Source of the DNA: Mycobacterium sp. UM_WGJ
GTDB taxonomy: Bacteria; Actinomycetota; Actinomycetes; Mycobacteriales; Mycobacteriaceae
NCBI RefSeq assembly: GCF_000455125.1
Contig: NZ_AUWR01000055.1
Span: 62,001-126,000, forward strand
DNA length: 64,000 nt
Direction of reading: 5' to 3'
Under the pieces are notes generated by a model that was not told the DNA's origin, did not search any database, and saw nothing but the letters and a program-made list of their open reading frames with translations. Position numbers and translations under genes: made by a program. Below are positions 9,177 to 18,482 of this stretch, in pieces (position 1 is the stretch's first letter; each line of letters begins with the position of its first letter).

Positions 9177-10034
9177 TTAGCCTGTCTGTTCTTCGGCTGA
9201 TTCTTTAGCGGCGAGTTCCTTCTTCCACTGCCGGAAGGTCTCTTCGGTGCGCCCGCGCCGCCAGTACCCCGAGATCGACGCCCACTTGGCGTCAACGCCG
9301 CGCTCCTTGCGGACATACGGCCGCAGATTGTGCATGACGGCCTGGGCCTCGCCGTGGATGAAAACCTGAACCTGGCCCGGCAGCCACGCGGCGGTGGTGA
9401 CCGCCTCGATCAGCGGGGCGTTGTCCCCGGCCCGCTCCTGCCCCACCAGATCAGCACGTCCCCCGCGGTGCAGCCAGCTCAGCTCGACCCCGTCCGGCAC
9501 GTCCAGCGCGATCTCGTCGTCGGGCCCGGCGACTTCGATGAATGCCTTGCCCACTGCGTCGGCCGGTAGGGCTTCCAGCGAGGCAGCGATCGCCGGCAAC
9601 GCGCTCTCATCACCGGCCAGCAGGTGCCAGTCGGCGTCGGGGTCCGGCGCGTAGGCACCGGAAGGACCCATCAGGTAGACCGAATCCCCGGGCGCAGCGC
9701 TGGCCGCCCACGGCCCGACAACGCCGTGGTCGCCGTGCACGGAGACATCGATGGCGATCTCTCTGGCGAGCGGATCGGCGCGGCGCACCGTCAGGGTGCG
9801 GACCACCGGACGCTGCTCGTCGGGCAGGGCCGCGAAGCTGTCCAGGGTCAACGGCTGCGGTAGCGCTGCGACATCGACGTCATAACGCACAAAGATCACC
9901 TTGACGTACGAATCGGTGAAATCGCTGGGCTTGAATGTGTCGAACCCGTTGCCGCCCAACACCACTCGAATCATGTGCGCCGAAGCCTGCTCAGTACGGA
10001 CAACTTCGAAGGTGTGAACCGGTCGTCCCGCCAC
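9177..10034 (-). CDS. viuB: Siderophore-interacting protein / ferric-siderophore reductase (ViuB-like)
   Basis: 285 residues, like Rv2895c. The N-terminal FAD-binding barrel contains the RTLTVRR motif at about 77-83 and the [11 protein letters not shown] segment. The C-terminal NAD(P)H-binding half contains [12 protein letters not shown] and [10 protein letters not shown]. The family reduces ferric siderophores in the cytosol to release iron. It lies between dprA and the lactate monooxygenase. Confidence 0.92.
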   Translation of the reverse strand: MAGRPVHTFEVVRTEQASAHMIRVVLGGNGFDTFKPSDFTDSYVKVIFVRYDVDVAALPQPLTLDSFAALPDEQRPVVRTLTVRRADPLAREIAIDVSVHGDHGVVGPWAASAAPGDSVYLMGPSGAYAPDPDADWHLLAGDESALPAIAASLEALPADAVGKAFIEVAGPDDEIALDVPDGVELSWLHRGGRADLVGQERAGDNAPLIEAVTTAAWLPGQVQVFIHGEAQAVMHNLRPYVRKERGVDAKWASISGYWRRGRTEETFRQWKKELAAKESAEEQTG

Positions 10035-10074
10035 GCTGTCTCCCCTCTTCGCCCTGCCCAGCCGACTATACGAG

Positions 10075-11214
10075 CTACCGATTCGGGCGGGCTATCCCCC
10101 AGCTCCCTTCCCGCCGCGCCACCAGGCCGGCGACCTCCAGCATCGCCAGCGGCCCGAACACCTGTGCCGGCGCCAACCCGGAGGCCACCGCGATCTGATC
10201 GACGGTGACCACGCCGCGCCCGGGCAGCGCTTCGTAGACCTGGCGTTCGGCGACGGTGAGCCCGTCCAGCGGTGTGGCCGGCCGCGGCGGATCGGCTGCC
10301 AGTTCACCCACACGACCCGCGAGCTCGATCACTTCGTCCACCCGGGTCACCAACTCGGCGCCGCCGCGCAGCAGCACGTGGCAGCCGGCCGAGGCCGCGC
10401 TTGTGACCGGCCCGGGAACCGCCGCCACCGGCCGGCCCAGCAGCCGGGCCCACGCAGCGGTGTTGGCCGCTCCGCTGCGCAGTCCCGCCTCCACCACCAC
10501 CGTGACCCCTGCCAGCGCCGCCACCAGCCGGTTGCGGGTCAGGAACCGATAGCGGGCCGGACGTACTCCGGGCGGATACTCCGTTACCAGCAGGCCGCTG
10601 GCGCCGATGCGATGCAGCAGCGCGGAATGGCCTGCCGGGTAAGCGATGTCGATGCCGCCGGCCAGGACCGCCACGGTGGTCCCGTCTGCGGCCAGTGCCG
10701 CACGGTGGGCCGCGCCGTCGATTCCGTAGGCGCCGCCGGAAACCACTGCCACGTCGCGTTCGGCTAATCCGGCGGCCAGGTCCGCAGTCACCAGCTCGCC
10801 GTAGGCGGTTGCTGCCCGGGTCCCGACGATCGCGGTGGCTCGCTCGGAGACCTCGTCGAGGCGTGCCGGCCCCACCGCCCAAAGCACGAGCGGTGGCCGA
10901 CAATCCGGCTTGCCCACGGCATCAGCGCCCCCGAACGCGGCGAACGCCAGCACCGGCCACTCGTCGTCATCGGGAGTGATCAGGCGGCCGCCGCGGCGGT
11001 CGAGGATCTCCAGATCCTCAGCGGCGAGATCGATCTCGCGTCGGACTTCGGTGTGGCGGGCCAGCTCCGGACCGACTGCACCGCACCGAATCCGTTGCGC
11101 TGCCTCCACCGGGCCGATCCGATCGACCAGCGCGGCCAGCTCCGGGCGTGGCGGCTCGGCGACCCGGGACAGGAAGGCCCACGCCCGCATCGTGGTGGTG
11201 TCTGCGGCGGTCAT
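10075..11214 (-). CDS. dprA: DNA-processing protein DprA (Smf)
   Basis: 379 residues. The ATG at 11212-11214 overlaps the comM stop (ATGA). The central Rossmann-type DprA domain (about 105-300) contains VGTRAATAYG, VSGGAYGIDGAAHRAAL, AVLAGGID and RNRLVAAL. A C-terminal winged-helix (about 315-375) follows. DprA binds single-stranded DNA and loads RecA. Competence is not established in mycobacteria, so its cellular role there is open. Corresponds to Rv2896c. Confidence 0.95.
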   Translation of the reverse strand: MTAADTTTMRAWAFLSRVAEPPRPELAALVDRIGPVEAAQRIRCGAVGPELARHTEVRREIDLAAEDLEILDRRGGRLITPDDDEWPVLAFAAFGGADAVGKPDCRPPLVLWAVGPARLDEVSERATAIVGTRAATAYGELVTADLAAGLAERDVAVVSGGAYGIDGAAHRAALAADGTTVAVLAGGIDIAYPAGHSALLHRIGASGLLVTEYPPGVRPARYRFLTRNRLVAALAGVTVVVEAGLRSGAANTAAWARLLGRPVAAVPGPVTSAASAGCHVLLRGGAELVTRVDEVIELAGRVGELAADPPRPATPLDGLTVAERQVYEALPGRGVVTVDQIAVASGLAPAQVFGPLAMLEVAGLVARREGSWGIARPNR

Positions 11215-12722
11215 CGGGCCGCACCTGCCTGGCGGAAGCTCAGGGCTGCGGCGACCTCGTCCAGTCCCGGTGACGCCCGCCCGGCCAGATCGCTCAGGGT
11301 CCAGGCGACCCGCAGGGTGCGATTGGCGCCCCGGATCGACAGCAGACCGCGGTCCAGCGCGGTGCGCAACGGAGCCATCGCCGCGGTACTGAGCCGAAAC
11401 CTGCGGCGCAGCAACGCCCCGCTGACCTCGGCATTGGTGTGAAAGCCGTGTGGTGCCCACCGGTGTGCTGCGGCGGCGCGGGCGTGCGCGACCCGGGTAC
11501 GGACCGCGGCGGTCGACTCGCCGTCCGCCGCCGAGAACGCACCGGCGCGCACCGGATGCATCTCCACCCGCAGGTCCACCCGGTCCAGCAGCGGACCGGA
11601 CAACCGGCCCAGGTAGCGCCGCTTCTCCATCGGTTTGCAGGTGCAGTCTCTGGGGTCGGCCGGCGCGCACGGGCAGGGGTTGGCCGCCATGACCAGCTGG
11701 AAGCGGGCCGGATAGCAGGCCACCCCGTCGCGCCGCGCCAGCCGGATCTCGCCGTCTTCCAGCGGTGTACGTAGCGCCTCTAGCGCACTGACCCGGATCT
11801 CGGCGCACTCGTCGAGAAACAGCACGCCCCGGTGGGCACGGCTCACCGCACCGGGCCGGGCCATTCCGGACCCGCCGCCGACCAGCGCCGCGACACTCGA
11901 GCTGTGATGCGGTGCGATGAAAGGCGGCCGGGTGATCAGCGGCGCGCTGCCCGACAGCAGCCCCGCGACCGAGTGGATGGCGGTGACCTCCAACGACTCG
12001 CTTTCGGTGAGTGCCGGCAGTAGTCCGGGAAGGCGTTGGGCCAGCATGGTTTTGCCGATTCCGGGTGGGCCGGTCAGCATCAGATGATGGGAACCGGCGG
12101 CAGCCACCTCGACAGCGAATCGGGCCTGCGCCTGGCCGACCACCTCGGCGAGGTCCGCGATCGGCTCGGCAGCCGGAGCCGCGGTGGTGATCCGGTCCTG
12201 CAGCCGTGCAGCCCTCTCCAGCCAACCGTGCAACCGGCCCAGCGTTGCCACACCGTAAACGTCGATGCCGTCCACCAAGCTGGCTTCGGCGAGGTTGTCC
12301 ACGGGGACCACCACCGCAGCCCAGCCGCCCTTCTTGGCCGCCAACACCGCCGGCAGCACCCCGTGGACCGGCCGCACCCGCCCGTCGAGTGCGAGCTCCC
12401 CGAGCAGCACCGTCTTCTCCAACCGCGACCACGGTGCTTTGCGGTCTGCCGAGAGCACCGCGGCGGCCAGCGCCAGGTCATATACCGAGCCCATCTTCGG
12501 CAGCGTCGCCGGCGACAGCGCCAGCGTCAGTCGGGCTGCGGGCCAACGCTGCCCAATGTTGGTGATCGCCGCGCGCACACGATCCCGCGACTCCTGGAGC
12601 GCGGCGTCGGGCAGCCCCACCAGATGCACTCCAGGAAGCCCTGAGCTGATGTCGGCTTCGATCTCCACGATCAAGCCGTCAAGGCCGCGCACCGCGACCG
12701 AGAACGCCCGACCCAGTGCCAT
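11211..12722 (-). CDS. comM: Mg-chelatase-like AAA ATPase ComM/YifB
   Basis: 503 residues. An N-terminal Lon-like S5 fold domain (to about residue 175) is followed by an AAA+ core with Walker A GPPGIGKT, Walker B VLFLDECAE and an arginine-finger region (RTPLEDGEIRLAR). A C-terminal Mg-chelatase domain carries CPCAPADPRDCTC, a cysteine-rich insert typical of the family. In other bacteria ComM is a branch-migration helicase in transformation. It directly abuts yraN upstream and overlaps dprA downstream. Confidence 0.95.
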   Translation of the reverse strand: MALGRAFSVAVRGLDGLIVEIEADISSGLPGVHLVGLPDAALQESRDRVRAAITNIGQRWPAARLTLALSPATLPKMGSVYDLALAAAVLSADRKAPWSRLEKTVLLGELALDGRVRPVHGVLPAVLAAKKGGWAAVVVPVDNLAEASLVDGIDVYGVATLGRLHGWLERAARLQDRITTAAPAAEPIADLAEVVGQAQARFAVEVAAAGSHHLMLTGPPGIGKTMLAQRLPGLLPALTESESLEVTAIHSVAGLLSGSAPLITRPPFIAPHHSSSVAALVGGGSGMARPGAVSRAHRGVLFLDECAEIRVSALEALRTPLEDGEIRLARRDGVACYPARFQLVMAANPCPCAPADPRDCTCKPMEKRRYLGRLSGPLLDRVDLRVEMHPVRAGAFSAADGESTAAVRTRVAHARAAAAHRWAPHGFHTNAEVSGALLRRRFRLSTAAMAPLRTALDRGLLSIRGANRTLRVAWTLSDLAGRASPGLDEVAAALSFRQAGAAR

Positions 12723-13091
12723 TCAGCCCACCCCCTGCAGATGGGTGATCTCCGGGGTGCGACTGCGCCCGATCCGCACCCCGATCACGTCGAGACGGAC
12801 CCCTTCCCAGCGCGATTGCTGGCCCGCCAGCCACACCCCGGCCAGCCGCCGCAGCCTGCGCACCTTCGCTGGCCCCACCGCGTACGCCAGCCCGCCGAAG
12901 CCGTCACCGCTGCGGGTCTTCACCTCGACGAACACCACGGTGCACGTGAGCCGCTCCGCGGCGATCACATCCAGTTCGCCGTACCGGCAGCGCCAGTTGC
13001 GGGCCAGAATTGCCCACCCGTGCCCGACCAGATGGTCGACGGCCACTTGCTCGCCGAAGGCCCCCAGCTCGGTGCGAGACATGGTTGTCAT
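12723..13091 (-). CDS. YraN family (UPF0102) endonuclease-like protein
   Basis: 122 residues, the usual size. It has the family's nuclease-like fold with GELDVIA (Asp of the putative active site) and VFVEVKTRS (Glu-x-Lys of a PD-(D/E)XK motif). Its TGA is immediately followed by the comM ATG, so the two genes are tightly coupled. Corresponds to Rv2898c; a Holliday-junction-related role is suggested for some homologues but is not proven. Confidence 0.92.
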   Translation of the reverse strand: MTTMSRTELGAFGEQVAVDHLVGHGWAILARNWRCRYGELDVIAAERLTCTVVFVEVKTRSGDGFGGLAYAVGPAKVRRLRRLAGVWLAGQQSRWEGVRLDVIGVRIGRSRTPEITHLQGVG

Positions 13092-13351
13092 GCCGGTCAG
13101 CGTCGGTCAACACTCCGACAGCGTCGAGCCGACACGATCCGAAACCAGCTGCCGGGCACGAAGTTGTCCCCAGTACAGCGTTCATCCACAGCTGCAGATG
13201 CGGCCGGTCCGGCCCGCTCGCTGCGACCGTGAACCCGTCACCGCCGGCCCACATAGGCTTCGTCGTGCACCCGTTGCGCCATATGGGGGTAATGCAATTC
13301 GAAAGCCAAGATCGCCTGACGTGTCACCGATCGCAAGCGCGACGAACCGGT

Positions 13352-14017
13352 TCAGCCGGCGTGCGCACCCGGCGCGCGAACGATCAACGGCACACCGGGA
13401 AAGTAGGCCGCCATCTCAGCGCGGGCACGGCGCAACGCGGCGGTGCCGTAGCCCTTCTTGCGGTGGTCGGGGTGAATCCAGATCCGCACGTTGACCTCGC
13501 CGTGGTTGAGGTCGCCGAAGACCATCCCCACCTTGTCCCCGCCGTCAATGGCGACGAACAGTGCCGCGTCCTCGTCGTCGACGCGCGCCAGCGCCGAGCT
13601 GATCTCGTCGCCGATGTCGTCGGCCGGCCGACCGGACCCGTCGGCGCTTGCGCCGACGTCGGTGGTTCGGTCCGCCAAGATGTCTCGGTCCTGCTCACCG
13701 GAGAACACCCGCAGCACCAGAGTCTCGCCGGAACTGGCCGGCCGGTCACCGAGGGTGAATGTCAGCTCGTTGTTCAGGTCGTTGAGCTCGTCGGCGATCT
13801 TGTCACGCGACTCTTTGGTGAGCTGATCCAGCGACATTCCGATCACCGCTTCGCAGCCCAGCGGCGAGACGCCGAGCAGGTCCGCGATCGCCTGCACGGC
13901 CGACGCGCGGTCGGTGGAATCGACGATCACGTCGAGCACCTCATGACGGCGCTCCATGGCCTTGAGCAGGGCATTTGTGATTTCACGGCGGGAGACGGCA
14001 CGGTCGACAGCGGTCAT
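13352..14017 (-). CDS. Fusion of a GyrA-like coiled-coil segment with a GNAT acetyltransferase
   Basis: 221 residues. Residues 8-85 (SRREITNALLKAMERRHEVL, then QAIADLLGVSPL, AVIGMSLDQL and DKIADELNDL) follow the GyrA/ParC segment between the DNA-gate domain and the C-terminal beta-propeller, where RR..L..A..R.H.LE.. and A.AIL.M.L..L occur. Residues 100-221 are a GNAT fold with the acetyl-CoA loop HPDHRKKGYGTAAL at 182-195. It has no gyrase catalytic Tyr. It occupies the slot where M. tuberculosis has fdhD/fdhF. The acetylated substrate is unknown; gyrase or DNA is a guess. Confidence 0.8.
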   Translation of the reverse strand: MTAVDRAVSRREITNALLKAMERRHEVLDVIVDSTDRASAVQAIADLLGVSPLGCEAVIGMSLDQLTKESRDKIADELNDLNNELTFTLGDRPASSGETLVLRVFSGEQDRDILADRTTDVGASADGSGRPADDIGDEISSALARVDDEDAALFVAIDGGDKVGMVFGDLNHGEVNVRIWIHPDHRKKGYGTAALRRARAEMAAYFPGVPLIVRAPGAHAG

Positions 14018-14074
14018 AGGTGTCAGCCTAGACCCAAGTGTGCGCCGACGCGGGGGTGTTCATATGCGGGCCCA

Positions 14075-14175
14075 TCAGCCCGCGAATTGTTCGCGCCGGA
14101 CCCGCTTGAGGATCTTGCCGGCCGGGTTGCGGCCAAAGGTGTCGTCGGGCAGTTTTATCCGCGCCGGCGCCTCAG
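14075..14175 (-). pseudogene. Remnant of an acyl-CoA ligase (ANL family) C-terminus
   Basis: Read on the minus strand, about 33 codons ending in TGA at 14077-14075 encode a peptide with LPDDTFGRNPAGKILKR, which is the A10 region of acyl-CoA synthetases (P-x4-GK, catalytic Lys). An in-frame stop lies just upstream and no adenylation domain precedes it. It is therefore a leftover 3' end of a fadD-type gene between the GNAT fusion and DUF2469 genes. The identity of the parent gene is not recoverable. Confidence 0.7.
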
Positions 14176-14205
14176 GTCAGTGGGTGCACCTAGGCGTCTC
14201 GGGCG

Positions 14206-14511
14206 CTACTCCGGCAGCCGCAGCTCGGGCTTCTCGACCTCTTCGATGTTGACGTCTTTGAAGGTGACCACCCGCACCTGCTTGACGAATCGGGCCGGGC
14301 GGTACATGTCCCACACCCAGGCATCTGCCAGCCGAAGCTCGAAATACACCTCGCCGTCGGCGTTGCGGGGCACCATCTCCACGCTGTTGGCGAGGTAGAA
14401 GCGCCGTTCGGTCTCCACCACGTAACTGAACTGGCCCACGATGTCCTTGTATTCGCGGTATAGCGAGAGTTCCATCTCGGTTTCGTACTTCTCGAGATCC
14501 TCGGCACTCAT
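14206..14511 (-). CDS. DUF2469 protein (Rv2901c-type)
   Basis: 101 residues, the same length as Rv2901c. The ATG overlaps the rnhB stop (ATGA), giving an rnhB-DUF2469 pair as in other actinobacteria. It is acidic and starts [20 protein letters not shown], followed by a beta-rich core ending in PELRLPE. No catalytic motif is recognisable and the function is unknown. Confidence 0.93.
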   Translation of the reverse strand: MSAEDLEKYETEMELSLYREYKDIVGQFSYVVETERRFYLANSVEMVPRNADGEVYFELRLADAWVWDMYRPARFVKQVRVVTFKDVNIEEVEKPELRLPE

Positions 14512-15230
14512 CTGCTCAGCCGTCCTTCTGCTCGGTTCGTCCCCATTGTCCCAGTCGCCGCGCCAGTCCCGGCCAAGGCGAGTGCCACGTTGCGCACATT
14601 GATAAACGAGAAGCGATGCTGGCTGCACGGTCCTAGCGCAGACAGTGCCGCGGTGTGCGCCGCGGTGGAGTAGCCCTTGTGCACCGCGAAGCCATAGCCG
14701 GGGTGGTCGACGTCCAGCGTCGCCATGTAGCGGTCCCGACTGACCTTGGCCAGCACGCTCGCCGCGGCAATGCACGCCGCCGCCCCGTCACCGCCGATCA
14801 CCGGAAGCGAGGGCATCGGCAGGCCCGGGACACGGAACCCGTCGGACAGCACATAACCGGGCCGCAGCGGCAGGCCAGCCACCGCGCGCCGCATGCCCTC
14901 GATATTGGCCACGTGCACACCGCGCGCATCGACGTCGGCGGGCTCGATGAACACCACGTGGTAGCCCAGCGCGTACCGGCAGATCAACGGGAACAGCTGC
15001 TCGCGGACCTTCTCGGTGAGCTTCTTGGAGTCGTCGAGCGCAGCCAGGGCCGCGGGTTTGCCCGGCCCGAGCACACAGGCGGCCACCACCAGCGGTCCGG
15101 CGCAAGCCCCGCGGCCGACCTCGTCGACCCCGGCGACCGGGCCGAGCCCACTGCGGTACAGCGCCGACTCCAGAGTGCGCAGCCCCGGTGAACGACGAAT
15201 CACCGTGCGCGGCGGCCAGGCCGGAGCCAT
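14508..15230 (-). CDS. rnhB: Ribonuclease HII
   Basis: 240 residues from the ATG at 15228-15230, 2 bases after the lepB stop codon. The Asp36-Glu37 pair in [21 protein letters not shown], and the later Asp in a [12 protein letters not shown] context are the family's active-site signatures. It removes ribonucleotides from RNA-DNA hybrids. The C-terminal 30 residues are Gly/Ala/Thr-rich and less conserved. It is part of the lepB-rnhB-DUF2469 string. Confidence 0.95.
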   Translation of the reverse strand: MAPAWPPRTVIRRSPGLRTLESALYRSGLGPVAGVDEVGRGACAGPLVVAACVLGPGKPAALAALDDSKKLTEKVREQLFPLICRYALGYHVVFIEPADVDARGVHVANIEGMRRAVAGLPLRPGYVLSDGFRVPGLPMPSLPVIGGDGAAACIAAASVLAKVSRDRYMATLDVDHPGYGFAVHKGYSTAAHTAALSALGPCSQHRFSFINVRNVALALAGTGAATGTMGTNRAEGRLSR

Positions 15231-15232
15231 CG

Positions 15233-16060
15233 TTACGGGCCCTGCTCGGCCATCTTCTGGGGATTTACCGATTTTACCGGCCCCCAGCGCGACGGCGGCC
15301 AGGCGATGAACCGGGTCTTGCCGATCACGTTGGCCACCGGCACGGTGCCGGCGTCCAGATCTTCTCCGGTGCACAGGATCCGGCGCTGCAGATCGGGCTG
15401 GGCCTGGACCGAGTCGCAGTGCGCCCGCGAGTCCGACGAATGGGTGCGGTTGTCACCCATCACCCACAGCCGCCCCTCGGGCACGGTCACCGGACCGAAC
15501 TCGTTGCCGAGGCAGGGATAGACGAACGGGTCGACCATCAGGGTGGACGGGTTCAGGTAGGGCTCGTGCAGCAGCTTGCCGTCGACGGTCAGGCCGGTGT
15601 CGTTACGGCACTGAACCGTCTGGCCGCCTACCGCGATGACGCGCTTGACCAAGTCGTTCTCGTCCGGCGGGACGAACCCGATGAACGACAGCGCGTTCTG
15701 CACCCAGCGCACCGGTGTGTTGGTGGACCGGATCGACTTGTAGCCGACATTCCACGACGGGGGGCCGCGGAAGACCACGACGTCACCGGGCTGCGGTGCG
15801 CCGAAGCGGTAGGTGACCTTGTCCACCATGATGCGGTCGCCGACGCAGCCGTGGCAGCCGTGCAGCGTCGGCTCCATCGACTCCGACGGAATGAGGTACG
15901 GGCGGGCCACGAACGTCAGCACCAGGTAGTACAACACCAGCGCGATCGTCACCAGCACGACCGACTCGCGCAGGGTGCTGTGCTTGCCGTCCTCGGGCAC
16001 CTCGGCGGCCTCGGCAGCCTCGGGGGAACTTTCGGGTGATGAGCCCGTGGTTTCGGTCAC
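15233..16060 (-). CDS. lepB: Signal peptidase I
   Basis: 275 residues. An acidic cytosolic N-terminus is followed by one membrane segment (about 33-52). The catalytic Ser61 lies in [10 protein letters not shown] and the general base Lys139 in [11 protein letters not shown]. The [12 protein letters not shown] box near residue 210 closes the active site. It cleaves Sec and Tat signal peptides outside the membrane, relevant to the many exported proteins in this window. Corresponds to Rv2903c. Confidence 0.96.
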   Translation of the reverse strand: MTETTGSSPESSPEAAEAAEVPEDGKHSTLRESVVLVTIALVLYYLVLTFVARPYLIPSESMEPTLHGCHGCVGDRIMVDKVTYRFGAPQPGDVVVFRGPPSWNVGYKSIRSTNTPVRWVQNALSFIGFVPPDENDLVKRVIAVGGQTVQCRNDTGLTVDGKLLHEPYLNPSTLMVDPFVYPCLGNEFGPVTVPEGRLWVMGDNRTHSSDSRAHCDSVQAQPDLQRRILCTGEDLDAGTVPVANVIGKTRFIAWPPSRWGPVKSVNPQKMAEQGP

Positions 16061-16107
16061 GAGATCAGGGTAATGACCGCGTCAGCGGTACCGGGGACCG
16101 ACCGGAG

Positions 16108-16123
16108 AAAGCCCGGCTCGGGC
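16108..16123 (-). terminator. Probable rplS terminator
   Basis: On the minus strand GCCCG-AGC-CGGGC is followed directly by TTT. It sits 5 bases past the rplS stop and before lepB. It is a short but well-placed intrinsic-type hairpin. Confidence 0.55.
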
Positions 16124-16127
16124 AAGA

Positions 16128-16469
16128 TCAGCGCTTTTCCTTGATCTTGGCCTTCTTGCCGCGCAGCTCACGCAGGTAGTACAGCTTGGCGCGCCGAACG
16201 TCACCACGCACCACGACGTCGATGTGGTCGACGTTGGGCGAGTGCACCGGGAAGGTCCGCTCCACGCCGACGCCGTAGCTCTCCTTGCGGACGGTGAACG
16301 TCTCGCGAACGCCGCCACCCTGCCGACGGATGACCACACCCTTGAACACCTGGATGCGCTCCTTGGAGCCCTCGATCACCTTCACGTGCACGTTGACCGT
16401 GTCGCCGGGGGCGAAGGCCGGGATGTCGTCGCGCAGCGACGCCTTGTCGACGATGTCCAGCGTGTTCAT
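16128..16469 (-). CDS. rplS: 50S ribosomal protein L19
   Basis: 113 residues from the ATG at 16467-16469 ([15 protein letters not shown]). Sequence in frame upstream is not L19 and belongs to the leader. The conserved [15 protein letters not shown] and [17 protein letters not shown] segments are present. L19 sits at the 30S-50S interface. It is followed by a hairpin and then lepB, and precedes a long structured leader. Confidence 0.98.
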   Translation of the reverse strand: MNTLDIVDKASLRDDIPAFAPGDTVNVHVKVIEGSKERIQVFKGVVIRRQGGGVRETFTVRKESYGVGVERTFPVHSPNVDHIDVVVRGDVRRAKLYYLRELRGKKAKIKEKR

Positions 16470-16854
16470 TGCGGAAACACTTCCTCGCGGGTCGCGGCTC
16501 CGGACCGGCCGACACGCGTTGTGAGCATGCAGACGGTTACCGAGCCGATGGGGTTCGGGCATGTTGTCGCGCTGTGCGGTGACTGGGACGTCAGGACTCC
16601 GCTGCAGATCAACCGCAGGCGACAACTGCTCAATTGTGCCAGACGCAGCGCAACCAGTGAAATCGCGCAAATCGCCGCTGGTCGTTCCACACCGAACCTC
16701 GCCGCCGTGATAATTCTGGAGGCGACCGAACTGCGCGATCCGCACGCCCACGCGGTAACCTAACCGGCGGGCCGGTGGCAGCAGTGTGGCGAGCCCGTAA
16801 ACCCGACGTCGGCGCAACTACGCGACTGATTAGCTGTTGAGGAGGCCTTCCGCC
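16470..16854 (-). promoter_or_regulatory. rplS leader / divergent promoter region with long inverted repeat
   Basis: 385 bases between divergent rplS and lppW with no credible gene. GTTGTCGC at 16563-16570 pairs with GCGACAAC at 16619-16626, and GCGGT/ACCGC continues the stem inside. This predicts a bulged stem of about 64 bases about 95 bases upstream of the rplS start. A GAGGAGG ribosome-binding site at 16839-16845 serves the lppW GTG. Confidence 0.45.
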
Positions 16855-17763
16855 GTGCGGCCATCGATGCTTGTGTTGACCATCGTCATGGTGATCTCCA
16901 CAGTGGTGTTCGGCTGCGACGAGAAAGTCTATGGCGCCGACGCCCAACGGCCGACGCCGTACCGCACGCCCGAGGTGACGCCGGTGGCCACCGCGATCGA
17001 AGCTCCCCGGGCGCCTGCGATTCAGCCCGCCGCGGTGGTCGATGGCCTGGCGGCACGCATGCAGGAAGCCACCGACGATGCCGCCAAGGTCGGCGCGAAT
17101 ATCTCGGTGGCGGTGCTGGACCGGATCTCGCATCAGTTGATCACCAACGGCAACACCAGGCCGATCGCCACCGCCTCGGTCGCCAAGCTGTTCATCGCCG
17201 ACGACCTGCTGCTCCGCAAGCCCGAAGCCGGCCTGTCGGCCGACGACCGGGCCGCACTGGATTCCATGCTGCGTGCGTCCGACGACGGAGCCGCCGAGAC
17301 GTTCTGGAGCCAGAACGGCGGCAACGCGATCATCACCCGGGTGGCCGGCCGCTACGGCCTGGCCGGGACCTCGCCGCCGTCGAACGGTGCCTGGTGGAAC
17401 ACCATCAGCACCGCACCCGACCTGGCGCGTTACTACGACATGCTGCTCAACGGTTCCGGCGGTCTGCCGCCGGCTCAGGCCAGCATCATCATGAACGACC
17501 TCGCAATGTCCACCCCGAGCGGCCTCGACGGCTACCCGCAGCGCTTCGGGATCCCGGAGGGCTTGTACGACGAGCCGGTGGCGGTGAAGCAGGGCTGGAT
17601 GTGCTGCATCGGCAACAACTGGATGCACCTGTCGACCGGTGTGGTCGGGGCGGATCGCCGCTACATCGTGGTGATCGAGTCGCTGCAGCCCAGCGACGAC
17701 GCCACCGCCCGTACCACCATCACCGAGGCCGTCAAGACCATCTTCCCCGGCGGCCGGATCTAG
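16855..17763 (+). CDS. lppW: Lipoprotein LppW, beta-lactamase-like
   Basis: 302 residues from the GTG at 16855, chosen for the GAGGAGG 9 bases upstream. The signal peptide ends in a lipobox, VVFGC, so the protein is probably lipid-anchored outside the membrane. The rest is a class A beta-lactamase-type fold with SxxK as SVAK and an SDD in the SDN position. The KTG box appears as VKQGWMCC, which is degenerate. It probably binds a penicillin-like or peptidoglycan ligand rather than acting as an efficient beta-lactamase; this is inference. Matches Rv2905. Confidence 0.85.
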   Translation: MRPSMLVLTIVMVISTVVFGCDEKVYGADAQRPTPYRTPEVTPVATAIEAPRAPAIQPAAVVDGLAARMQEATDDAAKVGANISVAVLDRISHQLITNGNTRPIATASVAKLFIADDLLLRKPEAGLSADDRAALDSMLRASDDGAAETFWSQNGGNAIITRVAGRYGLAGTSPPSNGAWWNTISTAPDLARYYDMLLNGSGGLPPAQASIIMNDLAMSTPSGLDGYPQRFGIPEGLYDEPVAVKQGWMCCIGNNWMHLSTGVVGADRRYIVVIESLQPSDDATARTTITEAVKTIFPGGRI

Positions 17764-17776
17764 GCGGGTTGCCGCC
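17763..17776. terminator. Short GC hairpin between convergent lppW and trmD
   Basis: GGCGG-GTTG-CCGCC lies in the 21-base gap between the two convergent stops. It may terminate both transcripts, but it is short and lacks a U-run. Confidence 0.3.
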
Positions 17777-17784
17777 GTAACGGC

Positions 17785-18474
17785 TTAGGGCTCCAGTAGA
17801 TCCGGACGGCGTTCGCGGGTCCGCTCCAGGGCGGCCTCGTGGCGCCAGGCGTTGATCCGGGCGTGGTCACCGGAGAGCAGCACGTCAGGCACGTCCAGGC
17901 CGCGCCAGCTCGGCGGACGGGTGTAGCTCGGCCCCTCCAGCAGGCCGTCGCGGTCCGGCGAATGCGAATCGTCACGTTGGGACGCCGGATTGCCGAGCAC
18001 GCCGGGCATGAGCCGCAGCACCGCCTCCAGCATCACCAGCACTGCGGGCTCCCCGCCGGCCAGCACATAGTCACCGATCGACACCTCTTCGACCCGCATC
18101 CGCCGAGCGGCGTCGTCGGCGACCCGCTGATCGATGCCCTCGTAACGGCCGCAGGCGAACACCAGATGCTCTTCATGGCTCCAGCGCTGCGCGGTGGCCT
18201 GGTCGAACAGTGTTCCCGCCGGGGTCGGGACGATGAGAACAGTCTGCTCCGAACAGATTTCGTCCAGCGCTTCACCCCAGACCGGCGCCTTCATCACCAT
18301 CCCGGGGCCGCCCCCGTAGGGCGAGTCATCCACGGAGCGATGCACATCGTGAGTCCAGCGCCGCAAGTCGTGAACCTCGAACGCGACCATCCCGGATTCG
18401 ATCGCCTTGCCGGGCAGTGATTGACGGATCGGGGCCAGGTAGTCGGGGAAGATCGTGACGACATCGATTCGCAT
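17785..18474 (-). CDS. trmD: tRNA (guanine-N1)-methyltransferase TrmD
   Basis: 229 residues. It has the SPOUT-class trefoil-knot SAM site with [11 protein letters not shown] and [14 protein letters not shown], and the C-terminal domain that binds the anticodon arm. It methylates G37 of tRNAs, preventing frameshifting. It follows rimM by 8 bases in the rpsP-KH-rimM-trmD operon. Confidence 0.97.
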   Translation of the reverse strand: MRIDVVTIFPDYLAPIRQSLPGKAIESGMVAFEVHDLRRWTHDVHRSVDDSPYGGGPGMVMKAPVWGEALDEICSEQTVLIVPTPAGTLFDQATAQRWSHEEHLVFACGRYEGIDQRVADDAARRMRVEEVSIGDYVLAGGEPAVLVMLEAVLRLMPGVLGNPASQRDDSHSPDRDGLLEGPSYTRPPSWRGLDVPDVLLSGDHARINAWRHEAALERTRERRPDLLEP

Positions 18475-18482
18475 GCCGCGCT

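Noticed and set aside
10075-12432. 785-codon frame joining comM and dprA regions
   Set aside because: The upstream 400 codons are an out-of-frame shadow of comM; the real dprA starts at 11214.
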